The notes under the pieces were generated by a model. That model saw only the letters and a program-made list of their open reading frames with translations. It had not been told where the DNA came from and did no database searches. A DNA stretch of 64,000 bases from Cacajao melanocephalus (taxonomy: Eukaryota; Chordata; Mammalia; Primates; Pitheciidae): NCBI GenBank assembly GCA_963573385.1, contig CAUYLG010044527.1:18112-82111 (forward strand), read 5' to 3'. Position numbers and translations under genes: made by a program. Positions within the stretch are counted from its first letter, which is position 1; the number at the start of each line of letters is the position of its first letter. This document shows, in pieces, positions 47,044 to 60,739 of the stretch.

Positions 47044-47299
47044 ATGTACTGAACCTGCTTAATGCTCAAAATTTTTTAGTGATGGGGTAAGCAACCAAAA
47101 AGTTTGAAGACCACTGATCTACACTACTCACTTGTCACTGAACTTTCATTTTTATCAGCTCCCTCCCCAGAGTTAAGCTATGGAGGTAAGTCTCGATGCT
47201 GAAAAAGAAACAGAAGAAAAACTGTTTCAAACTATTTTAAACTCCCAACAGCAAGCTAAAGATGAGAAATCTCTAGCAAGAAATATACGGAATTGAATA

Positions 47300-48009
<710 letters not shown>

Positions 48010-48784
48010 GTTCTGTAGCTTTCATAATCAGATATAATTTCATTTTGAAATTTAAAATGAGATTAAGTTAAAATTCCAAATTATTGTCCTATATCACTTC
48101 TAAAACTCATTATAAACACTCTATCTTCCCATGTCATTTGTAGAATCAATCTAAATACTTAATATTTGGTTTATCTCATGTAAAAATGATAGGCATCGAA
48201 TAAATAACAACCCTATTTCAAGTTAACCATCTTGTCTTTACACCAATTCTTGCCAGTTACGTCATGATTTATCAATATACTTATAATTTCCTTATACTTT
48301 TCCAGATTATAAATCTATGAATAATTCTGAAAACAAAATAAGTTTCTATTCCTCTTCTGCAACTAAGTTACAAAACTATTAACTACTAAAGAAATTAGAT
48401 TTAGACCCCAGATAAGTAAAATCAGAAAAGCTTGCTACCATCTGTCATAACATAATCATTCTGAATATCTTAGTTATCAGCATCAAAACAATATCTCTGT
48501 GGTTACCAAGTACTCCATACTCAACCTTAAGGGAAAAGGATACTTAAGAATATTATTGTAGCATAAGTTTATGTGCTTTGTTCATTAAATCAACAATTTA
48601 GAACAAAGCTATGAGGTATTTCACCGCTAAAAGAATAGGTTTAAGGAAACCCATCTTCGCAATTTTCTTTTTTCATTTGTTTCATACCTATTTTACAGAC
48701 ATTCTACCCACATTGCACAAGTACTATGTACCTAAACAACTACAACAAAGTTTTATCACAACCCAAAAGAAAAAATAACCTTTT
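48010..48784. other. Unique sequence
   Basis: No repeat or exon recognised. Confidence 0.5.
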
Positions 48785-48940
48785 AGGCCAGGCACAGTGA
48801 TTCATTTCTATAATCCCAGCACTTTGGGAGGCCAAGGCAGGAGGACTACGGGAGCCCAGGAGCTCAAGACCAGCGTGGCCAATGTAGCAAAAACCTGTCT
48901 CTACAAAAATCGAAAATAATAATTTTTAAAAAGAAAAAAT
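48785..48940 (+). mobile_element. Alu left arm only, sense
   Basis: GGCCAGGCACAGTGATTCAT..CACTTTGGGAGGCCAAGGCA..CTCTACAAAAATCGAAAATAA; no right arm. Confidence 0.93.
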
Positions 48941-49489
48941 ACATTTTATACTGCAATCAAGTATACACACATAAACATATCTTTTAAAAGGAAACAAAAG
49001 TTTCCCAAATCAATATTCACTTTTACTTTATGCAATGCACCGATATATTCTTTCTCAAAATGCTTTTTTAAGAACGTTGATTTCATTACCCTACGACACT
49101 GCCACCTGCTACTTAAAAACACAGCCTTAAAACTTTACACAGAACGTGCTAAACTCCTTGCTCCTACCACCTTCCACCACTGCTCCAACATAAGAAAATG
49201 GGTTAAATCTATCAAGTCTATTCCAAGTACAGATCTTGGCATAAATGTGAGACACCCCAGGTTCCTCTGAAGTTCCTGAAACATTGTGACTATTCCTACT
49301 GGCAAAGAGGATACATGTGCCGAAAGGTTTCTCCAGGCAGAGTACAGGAGCAGAATTTCTGTTGCCTTATCAGTGACAGTGGTAAATTCTGCACTTGAAA
49401 ACATGTACCAGGTTTACCACTGCTTCACAAGCCAATTCTTCCAAGAAATAAAATAGGATTCTAATACCAATCCCTTACATTTTTAGAAT
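48941..49489. other. Unique sequence
   Basis: A minus-strand frame of 89 codons at 49135-49404 has no recognisable domain; otherwise nothing. Confidence 0.45.
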
Positions 49490-49680
49490 ACTTTTCATAT
49501 ACACTATTCCATTTGATCCTCCCTGGCAGTCTGTTAGAAAAGTAGAAAAGTTGCTCTTCTTCTTTTCACTAATGAGGGAATTGGAGCTCAGAGGGATTAT
49601 GTGGCTTGCCAAAAACAACACGGCTAACGAAGAATACAACCCAGGTTTGAACCCAAGATTTATTGCTCTATCCGCTTCCA
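49490..49680 (-). mobile_element. MIR, antisense
   Basis: CCATTTGATCCTCCCTGGCA..ACTAATGAGGGAATTGGAGC..GCTTGCCAAAAACAACACGG..GGTTTGAACCCAAG: reverse-complement MIR. Confidence 0.85.
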
Positions 49681-49810
49681 TGCTACAATTTTCATTTTTA
49701 ATATCTGATACAAATGAGTTTAAAAGGTATATTGTTTCTAGATACAAAAGTAAAGATGAAAGCATGATGTATTGATGATATCACAAAATTAAGATTAAAA
49801 ATAGAAATGA

Positions 49811-50614
<804 letters not shown>

Positions 50615-50705
50615 ACAGGCCATTAATTGTATAGATGAGGAAACTAACGCCCAGAGAAGTTAAGTGACATTCCCAACAGCAATTAATGACACAGATGGAC
50701 TCAGC
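50615..50705 (-). mobile_element. MIR fragment, antisense
   Basis: ATAGATGAGGAAACTAACGC..CAGAGAAGTTAAGTGACATT is the conserved reverse-complement MIR core. Confidence 0.85.
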
Positions 50706-51904
50706 ATATATGTCTGTCTGTCAATCCAGAACTTCCCATTATTCTGTACTACCTCTGCATTTAATGTGCTCTTAGAGAGTCACTAACATCTAAAAAAGAC
50801 ATTATGACTCAAAAACTAGGAGACACAATAATGTTCACGACAGTCTTTAGAAAGCAATTTCTTAAAGGAATCTCAAAAATTCCAAACAACAAGCACTGAA
50901 AGCTGGCTTTCTTTTTTTTCATTTCTTATCCAGAGCCCTACTTGATCAAAAACTTGCTGTTTAATCCAATGCAAAACATCAATTAGCTTTTAATAACTAA
51001 CACTGCTATAAACTACCGTAACTGTTCTTTTTTCCATATCAATACAATTCACTTACTAAAAAAGTATCTGAGGGCATAGAATATGCTGATAACTGCACTG
51101 GGTACTGGGGACATCAGGGAACAAAACAGACAAGGCCTCTGGCTCTTCTAACGGACAGCTGGGTGCAACTCTCTAAAAATACTACTCTATGATTTGACAG
51201 GATATTTACAAAGTCCTTCACTACTCTACACAACTACAGTAACATTTTCTTCCACCTCTTCCAAACTTGTAACAACCTTCACCACACCTCCTCTAAAACA
51301 TGAATACTTACTTTGGTAACTCAGCATTCCACTTTACTAAAGAAGGTGTCAATGTGTTAACTAGAACTACAGTAGATTTTTAAACTGACTTTACCACTCC
51401 TCATGGCCTGTGGCAAATTTCAAGAACGTTTCATAATCCATAGGAACCCTTCCTGGTTCACAACCCTGGTCTCAAATGACTGCTAACACACCCATCCTAC
51501 CCACCACTAGAAATCTGAGTCAGATGGTTTAGGAGCAACCATGATGTTGGGAAGCATCTTCAGTGGACCCCTTTATGAGCTTACTTGCTCCCTCTCCTTC
51601 TCTGTTTATTTCCTCTGGATTCTTCAATATATCTCTGGATACAGTATATCTCCAATAATTAAGCATCTAATTTTATCAGGTGTGTTTCTTGTGCACAAAT
51701 TAACTTTTGGCAACAAATGTTTCCCCTATATAAATCCATTATATTTTAAGAGATGCTCAATTTGCATCTCTTTAAGTTTCTCATGCTTCCCCTTCTTCTC
51801 CACTTCTTAAATCCTTAAAGATCTACAAACAAAAGCACCATGAAAAGTCATAATTCATGGGACTTCTTTGGAATACCCACCAACCAAAGCGAAAGTTCAC
51901 ATGC
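50706..51904. other. Mostly unique sequence
   Basis: Apart from the L2 piece at 51075, no repeat, RNA gene or exon recognised. A plus-strand frame at 51541-51810 is hydrophobic and Ser-rich, with no recognisable domain. Confidence 0.45.
51075..51150 (+). mobile_element. L2 fragment, sense
   Basis: ACTGCACTGGGTACTGGGGA..CATCAGGGAACAAAACAGAC..AAGGCCTCTGGCTCTTC matches the L2 3' motif (gggatacagcagtgaacaaaacagacaa). Confidence 0.8.
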
Positions 51905-52062
51905 CTTGCTGACCAGAATCATTCAGGGAGCTTTGTAAGGATGCATTCCCAGGCCCTATCCTCAGAGATCTTGATTCATCAGGTCCTGCACAAGTTCGAG
52001 GAATTTAGGTAGTCCGTAATATTTCTAATGACCACCCTTAAACTAGACAACTACTGAAGAAC
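51905..52062 (+). mobile_element. MER5-type hAT MITE
   Basis: ACCAGAATCATTCAGGGAGC..CCAGGCCCTATCCTCAGAGA..TTGATTCATCAGGTC..GAATTTAG..TTCTAATGACC is the layout of MER5A-like non-autonomous hAT-Charlie elements. Confidence 0.75.
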
Positions 52063-52286
52063 CTTGGCTATGAGCTGAGAAACTTGGGTTCTTTCATGGC
52101 TGGCCATTAACTACAAGCAGGGCTGTACCACTGTGCTGGTCAATTGAAGTTCTCTGAGTCACCTGAAAATAAGGGCGTAATTGGAGCCAAAAGAGGTCTT
52201 CATAGGCAGCCAATCTAAAATTCTAGAATCCTCCGAATTTAGTTTAATATCACATACTATACTGGGTCTCAAAACAGAGTCATTCT

Positions 52287-53569
<1,283 letters not shown>

Positions 53570-54087
53570 CTGCACGATCAGACGGTCACTCCTCCTTTCC
53601 ACAAGGCCCAGGCCCGCACCGTGCGCCCCGGGGCTCCCATGACCCCCGACCTCCAGTCTCTGGCAACGACGGACCCCCACAGACCCAGTATGGGGCGAAG
53701 GGCGCACACCCACCTCCCGGGAGTCTGTGGGAATAATCCCGGGCGCTTTGGGGGTAAGTCCCACACCCGGAGCCACACGGGCCCATCTCCGCCAGGTCCG
53801 GGAAGGCAGCGCGAGCCCGGGACCCCGCCTCCCCCGCACCTAGGGTCCGGGCCGAGCTCGGCCCCTGAGCTCTCACTTCCACTCCCACTCCCAGCACCTC
53901 CCCCTGGCGGCGGCGGCGACGGCCCGGGACGCCCCTCCCCGGGCCCCGCACGCAGTCCCCAGCCCTTCCAGGCCACTGCCTCCTCAGACGGTGACAGCCG
54001 CCTGGCCCGGGCCGAGGCCGAGGCCGGCCCCTCCTCCAGCTCCTCTTCACCTCCCGAAGAGACAGGGGCCGAGGGTGGGCTTCCTAC

Positions 54088-54102
54088 CGGGCAGTAGGAC
54101 AT
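54088..54102 (-). CDS. Putative start of an unidentified minus-strand gene (Met-Ser-Tyr-Cys-Pro/donor)
   Basis: ATG at 54102 has G at -3 and is followed by TCC TAC TGC CCG, then GTAGGAAG, a usable splice donor in phase 0. A five-codon first coding exon is short but not unusual for mammalian genes. CHCHD4 begins with a similar Met-Ser-Tyr-Cys but continues differently as I recall it, so I do not assign it. The alternative is an unspliced frame continuing with Val-Gly-Ser-Pro-Pro and a Glu-rich, then Gly/Ser-rich stretch. No downstream exon was found in the 53.5 kb to the left. Confidence 0.35.
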
Positions 54103-54233
54103 GGCGAGGCCCGCCACGGCACGGCCTCCTCCTCCGCCACCCCACCAGACTCCGTGCCAGGGCCGGCGCGGAGCGGCGCCTGAGCCGCTGGAGCGTTGCG
54201 TCCGGCAGCTACTCCGCAGCCGCCGCCGCCTTC

Positions 54234-54251
54234 TCACAACCACAACAACAT
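54234..54251 (-). CDS. Upstream ORF, five codons plus stop
   Basis: GCCGCCATG opens Met-Leu-Leu-Trp-Leu-stop, ending 131 bases before the candidate main ATG. If transcribed, the good Kozak context could lower initiation at the main start and allow reinitiation. Confidence 0.4.
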   Translation of the reverse strand: MLLWL

Positions 54252-54259
54252 GGCGGCAG
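54244..54259 (+). promoter_or_regulatory. YY1-like motif
   Basis: AACAACATGGCGGCAG contains the core ATGGCGGC of YY1 sites commonly found near start sites of CpG-island genes. On the minus strand the same bases form the uORF start. Confidence 0.5.
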
Positions 54260-54373
54260 CGACCACACAGAGCGCGCTCCCGATGCCGAGCCGGGCGACG
54301 AGCGGGGACGCGCGCGCACGCTCGGGCGCTGAGCTGGGTGTCCGGGAAAGGAGGCGGGTCTCCCCTGTTGGAC

Positions 54374-54421
54374 GGGGGCGGGGACTGGACAGGTGGTCAC
54401 GCCCCAGGAGATGGGCGGGGC
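54374..54421. promoter_or_regulatory. Sp1-type GC boxes
   Basis: GGGGGCGGGG at 54374-54383 and GGGCGGGGC at 54413-54421, with related CACGCCCC at 54399. Positioned just upstream of the proposed minus-strand start. Confidence 0.7.
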
Positions 54422-54743
54422 TGCAGTCCAGACTAATACCCGCGGCTAGGGAGAGGCTCGTAAAAAAGCCCAGCGGAGAAAGAAGGGCTAGACAGATGGG
54501 AAATGGGCGGAGGAAAAAGAGATGACAAAAAAATCTGGAAGAAAACCAAAAGTGGTCCTACAGGTTTTTAGGAGGCGTCTTTTCCAAGCTCTGTAACCCT
54601 GGACAAGACATGGCTCACTCTACTTACCAGAAAAATAGAAAAATACTGGCATCTTTCATCTGCAATTGTGATCACGATAAAACCAGTTTAATATAATGCA
54701 AGTAAATATAGTATTTTAGAAGTTGTATTCAGAATACAATTTC

Positions 54744-55035
54744 TTTTCTTTTCTTTCTTTCTTTCTTTTCAGCCTGTCACCCAGGCTGGAGCGCAGCGGC
54801 ACCTGGCTCACTGCAAACCCCGCCTCCTTGGCTCAAGCGATCCTCCCACCTCAGCCTCCTGAGTAGCAGGGACTTCAGGCACACAACATCATGCCCGGGT
54901 AATTTTTGTATTTTTTATAGAGATTAAGTTTCTGCCATTTTGTCCAGGCTGGTCCGGAACTCCTGGGCTCGAGCAATTCCCCACGTTGGCCTCCCAAAGC
55001 GCTGGGATTACAGGCATGAGCCACCGCGCTCGGTC
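54744..55035 (-). mobile_element. AluJ-like, antisense, with perfect TSD
   Basis: (TTTC)n start, CAGCCTGTCACCCAGGCTGG, both arms, end GAGCCACCGCGCTCGGTC. CAGAATACAATTTC at 54730-54743 and 55036-55049 is a perfect 14-base duplication. It keeps many CpGs, perhaps because of the nearby island. Confidence 0.97.
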
Positions 55036-55049
55036 CAGAATACAATTTC

Positions 55050-55481
55050 AAACTAATTCAACTTCAGCTCCTAATCAAAAGCTCAGCGGGAAGAAGTGAC
55101 TTTTCAAACAAAATAAAAAACACCAAAAAAAAAAAAATTGTAACCTACCCACACTAGCCTGCAGAATTCCACAAACCAAGATTGCATTACCTTAGGCCCT
55201 AACAGATGCACCTCCTCTGAGTTGCATTTTAACATTCTACCCTTGACTTTTCTGGAAACTGGAAGAACTAGCCAAATGAAATGTATTCCTGCATTTGTTA
55301 TAAAGTTTTTTCCATCGCACTTTCTGAAATTTATTTTCAACGTTTATTGTCTTTTTACTTCACTAGAATGTAAAAGCTACTTGAAGATAAGGATCTTGTT
55401 TGTCTTGTTCATCACTATTTCCCCAGTACCTAGAACTGCGCAGATAAGTAGTAGGCAGTCGAAGTTCTCGATTAACAACTG
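55050..55481. other. Unique sequence with L2 remnant
   Basis: 55360-55470 (GATAAGGATCTTGTTTGTCT, ATTTCCCCAGTACCTAGAAC, TAAGTAGTAGGCAG) is a sense L2/MIR-class 3' remnant. The rest is unrecognised. Confidence 0.6.
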
Positions 55482-55955
<474 letters not shown>

Positions 55956-55963
55956 CAGCAGAC

Positions 55964-55989
55964 AAAAAAAAAAAAAAAAAAAAAAAAAA
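55964..55989. repeat. A26 homopolymer
   Basis: Uninterrupted run of A not attached to a recognisable Alu end. Confidence 0.97.
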
Positions 55990-56062
55990 CACTGTGTTCT
56001 CACCCACCAGGCTGTACTGCCCAGTAGCCTGAAATAAATCTCAAGTAATATATTACTTTAGG

Positions 56063-56345
56063 CCAGGCACAGTGGCTCATGCCTGAAATCCCAGCACTTT
56101 AGGAGGCCGAGGCAGGCAGATTGCTGTACCTCAGGAGTTCGAGACTAGCCTAGGCAACATGGCGAAATCCCGTCTCTACAAAAAATACCAAAAAACTGGC
56201 CAGGCATAGTGGTGCACGCATGTAGTCCCAGCTATTTGGGAGGCTGAGGGAGAGGATGGCTTGAGCTTGGGAGGCAGAGGTTGCAGTAAGCCCTGATTGT
56301 GCCACTGCATCTCCAACCTGGGTGTCAAAGCAAGAAAAAAGAAAG
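56063..56345 (+). mobile_element. AluS/J-like, sense
   Basis: GGCCAGGCACAGTGGCTCAT start, both arms, tail AAGAAAAAAGAAAGAATG. Confidence 0.95.
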
Positions 56346-56668
56346 AATGAAATAAATTACTTTCGAGTTCAAAGCTTGGAAAGCCCTTGCTTTACTCTGA
56401 GAAAAAAATGGTGCACTACCTACTTTCTGATAACTGTTATGCAGCTGATTATGTCTCTCTTTTCACTCTGGCTTCCAGAAAGCCCAGCTCTAAATGAGAA
56501 GCTCAGTGATGAACTCCTCTTGCCCCTTAAGGTCCACTCTTGCCTCAGCTTTGCACCTTTATTTATATGTGGCTGTCCTGATTTTCCCTTTCTGTTGTAT
56601 GACTGCAGGCTTTATGGAATGGGAGAAGAAATAGTAAATACACAAAATTGATGAATGACTTAAAGTTT
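56346..56668. other. Unique sequence
   Basis: No repeat or exon recognised. Confidence 0.5.
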
Positions 56669-57316
56669 TCATTTTATTTTTTATATTTTATTTTGAGACA
56701 AGGTGTCAGCCGGGCATGGTGGCTAATGCCTGTAATCCCAGCACTTTGGGAAGCCAAGGTGGGCAGATCACGAGATCAGGAGTTTGAGACCAGCCTGGCC
56801 AGCATGGTGAGACCCCGTCACTAGTAAAATTACAAAAAATTAGCCGGGCGTGGTGGTGTGCGCCTGTTAAGTCCAGCTACTCGGGATGCTGAGTCAGAAG
56901 AATCACTTGAACTCTGGAGACGAAGGTTGCAGTGAGCGGAGATCCCGCCACTGCACTCCAGCCTGGGAGACAGAATGAGACTCTGTCTCAAAAAACAAAA
57001 CAAAAACAAATAAACAAAAAAAAAGAGAGACAAGATATCACTCTGTTGCCCAGGCTGGAGTGCAGTAGCTTGATCTCTGCTTACTGCAACCTCTGCCTCC
57101 CAGGGCTCAAGCCATCCTCCCACCTTAGTCTCCTAAGAAGCTGGGACTACAGGTGTGAGCCACCACACCTGGCTAATTTTTGTATTTTTCATAGAGATGG
57201 AGGGCGGGTCTCATTATGTTGCCCAGGCTGGTCTTGAACTCCTGAGTTCAAATGATCCATCTGCCTCGGCCTCGCAAAGTGCTGGGATTACAGGTATAAG
57301 CCACAGCACCCAGCCT
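56669..57316 (-). mobile_element. Alu, antisense, host of a nested Alu
   Basis: 56669-56707 is its T-rich start plus GAGACAAGGTGTCA. The element resumes at 57027 (GAGACAAGATATCACTCTGT) and runs to AGCCACAGCACCCAGCC at 57316. The intervening block is the sense Alu at 56708. Confidence 0.93.
56708..57026 (+). mobile_element. AluS-like, sense, inserted in another Alu
   Basis: AGCCGGGCATGGTGGCTAAT start, both arms, A-rich tail. GAGACAAGGTGTCA on the left and GAGACAAGATATCA on the right are the duplicated target within the host Alu. Confidence 0.95.
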
Positions 57317-57825
57317 TAAACTTTAAAAATTAAGGAAAAAATAAATAAAAAGACTTTCTAACCTGTTTTTCCCATTGTTTCATAAACTAAAGTTTTCTCA
57401 TCAGCCACCAAGACCCAGTGCAGGGAAATTCCCCTGCTCAGGGAAAAGCCATAGGATGAACTTCTACAGGCGGGTGGCCTCTGATTGGACTGAAGCTAGC
57501 ACCTGACTCCAGGACAGCCCACCCATAGGCTACCTAGCTCCCACTGAGATGGCACAGGGCAAAGAGTTCTTCCAATAGGCAATCAGCATCCACTCAGCCA
57601 ATCCCACAGCTCCCCAGGAATTCACAATGGGAGAGCGAAGGAGATGGCATGTAATTTTGGGCCTCTTTTTAGACAGAATGTCATCGTGTTTGCCTTTTAA
57701 TCTGGTATAAGTAATCTTCAATTGAATCTTCAACCAGTATTTGAGACATGGGAGAAATTTCTCTATGCCCATGAAATCACACTATTTGCACCTTCTCATT
57801 TTCATAATAGCTAAGGTGAATTGCA
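57317..57825. other. Unrecognised sequence with three CCAAT/ATTGG words
   Basis: GATTGG (about 57484), CCAATAGGC (about 57573) and GCCAATCC (about 57598) fall within 120 bases. It could be an old LTR or promoter-like fragment; I cannot name it. Confidence 0.4.
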
Positions 57826-57950
57826 ATGAGTGGCTATTCACAGACCAGATATTCGCACACTACAGCCTCAAACTTCCAGGCTCCAGCAATCCTCCTGCCT
57901 CGGCTTCCCTACTGGATCTAGAGGCATTCACCACAGCAGCTGGCTGGATT
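57826..57950 (-). mobile_element. 7SL-derived monomer (FLAM_A-like), antisense
   Basis: GAGTGGCTATTCACAGACCA keeps the 7SL/FLAM segment missing from dimeric Alu, followed by CACACTACAGCCTCAAACTT and CCTCCTGCCTCGGCTTCCC. The second such monomer in the window. Confidence 0.7.
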
Positions 57951-58012
57951 TAACATTTCAATTGTGGCTCGCGCTATGTGAGCACTTTACATGTATATCT
58001 AATGTAATCTTA

Positions 58013-58310
58013 GGCCGGCCACAGTGGCTCACACCTGTAATCCTAGCACTTTGGGAGGCCAAGGCAGGCAGATCACCTGAGGTCAGCAGTTTGAGACCAG
58101 CCTGGCCAACATGATGAAACCCAATCTCTACTAAAAATACAAAAATTAGCTGGGTATGGTGGTGGGTGCCTGTAATCCCAGCTACTCAGGAGGAAAATTG
58201 CTTGAACCTGGGAGGCAGAGGTTGCAGTCAGTCAAGATTGTGCCACTGCTCTCCAACCTGGATGACGGAGTGAGACTCTGTCTCAAAAATAAATTAATTA
58301 AATTAAATTT
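58013..58310 (+). mobile_element. AluS-like, sense
   Basis: AGGCCGGCCACAGTGGCTCA start, a deletion after ACTCAGGAGG, tail (AAATT)n. Confidence 0.95.
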
Positions 58311-58440
58311 TAAAATAATATCATCTTTACAACAATGCTATAGGCAGGCATTGATACTGTCCTCCATTTTACACATAAAGAAATTGTAAAGGTCAGGATT
58401 TAAATCCAGATGATGTGACTCCAAGTGCATGCTTATCAAC
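58311..58440 (-). mobile_element. MIR, antisense
   Basis: TGATACTGTCCTCCATTTTA..GGTCAGGATTTAAATCCAGA is reverse-complement MIR. Confidence 0.75.
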
Positions 58441-58589
58441 TTTATACTATGCCTCATCCCACTGCTGCCCACCTGCTTACCTTTAAGTCAGACTTTAGTA
58501 AATTATTTATAAATAAGAAAGAGAAAACTGCAGCATGGCCTTGAAAACTCACCTCACGAGGAAGGGCCTAAGGAGACACAATAGAAAGA

Positions 58590-58760
58590 AAGCTGGTCTG
58601 CGTCTAAAGACTTAAATTTGAATCTTGGCGCCTCCACATACCTGCTTCTGATTTCCCTTTTCTATGCATCAGCTTCCTCATCACCCTGTAGGGTGGTAAT
58701 CACTAACCTACTTACCTTATAGAAGCATGTTAGGGTTCTTTGAGATAATGGGTTTGAGAA
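58590..58760 (+). mobile_element. MIR, sense
   Basis: TAAATTTGAATCTTGGCGCC..ATCAGCTTCCTCATCACCC..TAGGGTGGTAATCAC..GGTTCTTTGAGATAATG follow the MIR order. Confidence 0.8.
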
Positions 58761-59402
58761 TGTTTTATATCTCATGAAAAGCCCAACCAGTGGACAGGAT
58801 CCTTGTGTGCTTTGGCTGAAGAAAAGACCCCCAGCTTTGTGCACTGAGTCAAGGAAAGAGGGGAACCAACCCAGGCTTCATCTCACTGCCCTATTTCTCA
58901 TGTGAGGTCCTCTACCCGCCTGACCTTCTCCTCCTCCTCCTGCTGTCCTTTCAGCCTTGCTCCCCCTCCTATCTTCAAAGCTGAAAATGTTCTTCTATCT
59001 GCACAGGGACTCTGAAATAGCCTAAAACAAATGGAAAGGCTGATTGGAGGTTGGAGGCTTCCTGAAGTCATGCAGGACCCCTGAAAGGCAAGGGCCCCGC
59101 AACCTCCCAAAATGCAGACTTCCTAACACCGGGTAATACTATTTAATGATAAATGTCTCTCATTTCAGTGAGCACTTTGTGTGAATTAGCCCATAATCTC
59201 TTCAGCGTCTCCTTCATCTCCTAATCCAGCTAGCAGACAGGAGTAACTGTGGTTTTCAGACTTTGAGGAACAATCTGCCACGGGTCAGACAGAAATTAGA
59301 GTTGAATCATGTTGCTATGATTCAATGTCTACTGGGATTTTCTAAACACCATACTGCAACCCTACTGTAGGGGAGGGTAATTTCAACTCTGATTGAGCCT
59401 AG
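58761..59402. other. Unique sequence
   Basis: Less AT-rich than the rest of the window, with a (CTC)n stretch near 58928. No exon recognised. Confidence 0.5.
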
Positions 59403-59490
59403 CGCAGTGATTCTCAAAGCATAGTCCACAGGTCCCTGGAGGGTCCTGAGACTTTTTCAGGAGTCTAGTTGGGTCAAAACTATTTTCATA

Positions 59491-59805
59491 GACCAGACAC
59501 TGTGGCTCATGCCTGTAATCTCAGCACTTTGGGAGGCTGGGGAGGGCAGATCACGTGAGGTCAGGAGTTTGAGACCAGCCTAGCCAACATAATGAAACCC
59601 TGTCTCCACAAAAAATACAAAAATTAGCCAGGCATGATGGCAAGCACATGTAATCCCAGCTACTCAGGAGGCTGAGGCAGGAGAATTGCTTGAACCCAGG
59701 AGGCAGAGGTTGCAGTGAGTTGATATTATGCTACTACACTCCAGCCTGGGTGACAGAGTGAGGCTCTACCTTAAAATAAATACATAAATACACACATACA
59801 TACAT
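59491..59805 (+). mobile_element. AluS-like, sense, in hAT, perfect TSD
   Basis: GACCAGACACTGTGGCTCAT start, tail (CATA)n. ACTATTTTCATA at 59479-59490 and 59806-59817. Confidence 0.97.
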
Positions 59806-60016
59806 ACTATTTTCATAATAATACTAAGAACTTATTTGCCCTTTTTACTGTTCTGACATTTGCACTAATGGTGCAAAAGCAGTGGTGGTAAAATTGGTGT
59901 CACTTTATCACAAATCAAGGCAGTGATATGCTATGTACTAGTAGCTATTGTACTCTTCACCAGCATACACTGGTAGTAAACAAAATGCCAATTTCACTTA
60001 AGAAAATCATTGATGA

Positions 60017-60309
60017 GGCCAGGTGCAGTGGCTCATGCCTGTAATCCCAACACTTTGGGAGGCTGAGGTGGACAGATCACTTGAGATCAGGAGTTCAAGA
60101 CCACCCTGGCCAACATGGTGAAACCCTATCTCTACAAAAAATACAAAAATTAGCTGGGCATGGTGGCACTTGCCTGTAATCCCAGCTACTTGAGAGGGTG
60201 AGGCAGGAGAATCACTTGAACTCAGGAGGCAGAGATTGAAGTGAGCCAAGATTGTACCACTGTACTCCAGCCTGGGCGACAGAGTGAGACTTCATCTTAA
60301 AAAAAGAAA
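60017..60309 (+). mobile_element. AluS-like, sense, in hAT, perfect TSD
   Basis: GGCCAGGTGCAGTGGCTCAT start. AAGAAAATCATTGATGA occurs at 60000-60016 and 60310-60326, a perfect 17-base duplication. Confidence 0.97.
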
Positions 60310-60326
60310 AAGAAAATCATTGATGA

Positions 60327-60675
<349 letters not shown>

Positions 60676-60739
60676 TGAATACGAGTATTTTTATGGTTCT
60701 GTGTGATGGATTGGAAATTACACATAAAGCACCTTTTTC

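Larger units (their letters stand above)
54088..54340 (-). other. Candidate first exon, minus strand
   Basis: From an assumed start near 54340 (not fixed by the sequence) to the donor CCCG/GTAGGAAG with the GT at 54087-54086. It includes a Kozak-type GCCGCCATG (54251-54249) that opens a five-codon upstream ORF, and CTCGCCATGT at 54102. The frame through 54243-53578 stays open for 221 codons without splicing, which GC-rich DNA often allows, so read-through coding cannot be excluded. Confidence 0.5.
53570..54440 (-). promoter_or_regulatory. CpG-island promoter
   Basis: A sharp local change to very GC-rich, CpG-dense and repeat-free DNA, unlike the AT-rich flanks. GC boxes lie at 54374-54421 and no TATA box is seen, typical of a broad housekeeping promoter. 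The first-exon signals on the minus strand (uORF, ATG, donor) lie inside it and the GC boxes lie on its upstream side for that strand. A good donor on the plus strand (GGG/GTAAGT at 53754) leaves room for antisense transcription. Strand is assigned by inference. Confidence 0.85.

Noticed and set aside
54088..54102. CHCHD4 as identity of the gene because of the Met-Ser-Tyr-Cys start
   Set aside because: The fifth codon here is CCG (Pro) before the donor, which does not fit the Arg I recall in CHCHD4, and no following exon is visible.
54101..54525. Plus-strand open frames of about 110 codons in the CpG island beginning near 54101 and 54196
   Set aside because: GC-rich DNA leaves frames open by chance; the composition is Arg/Pro/Ala-rich and no plus-strand donor or homology supports them.
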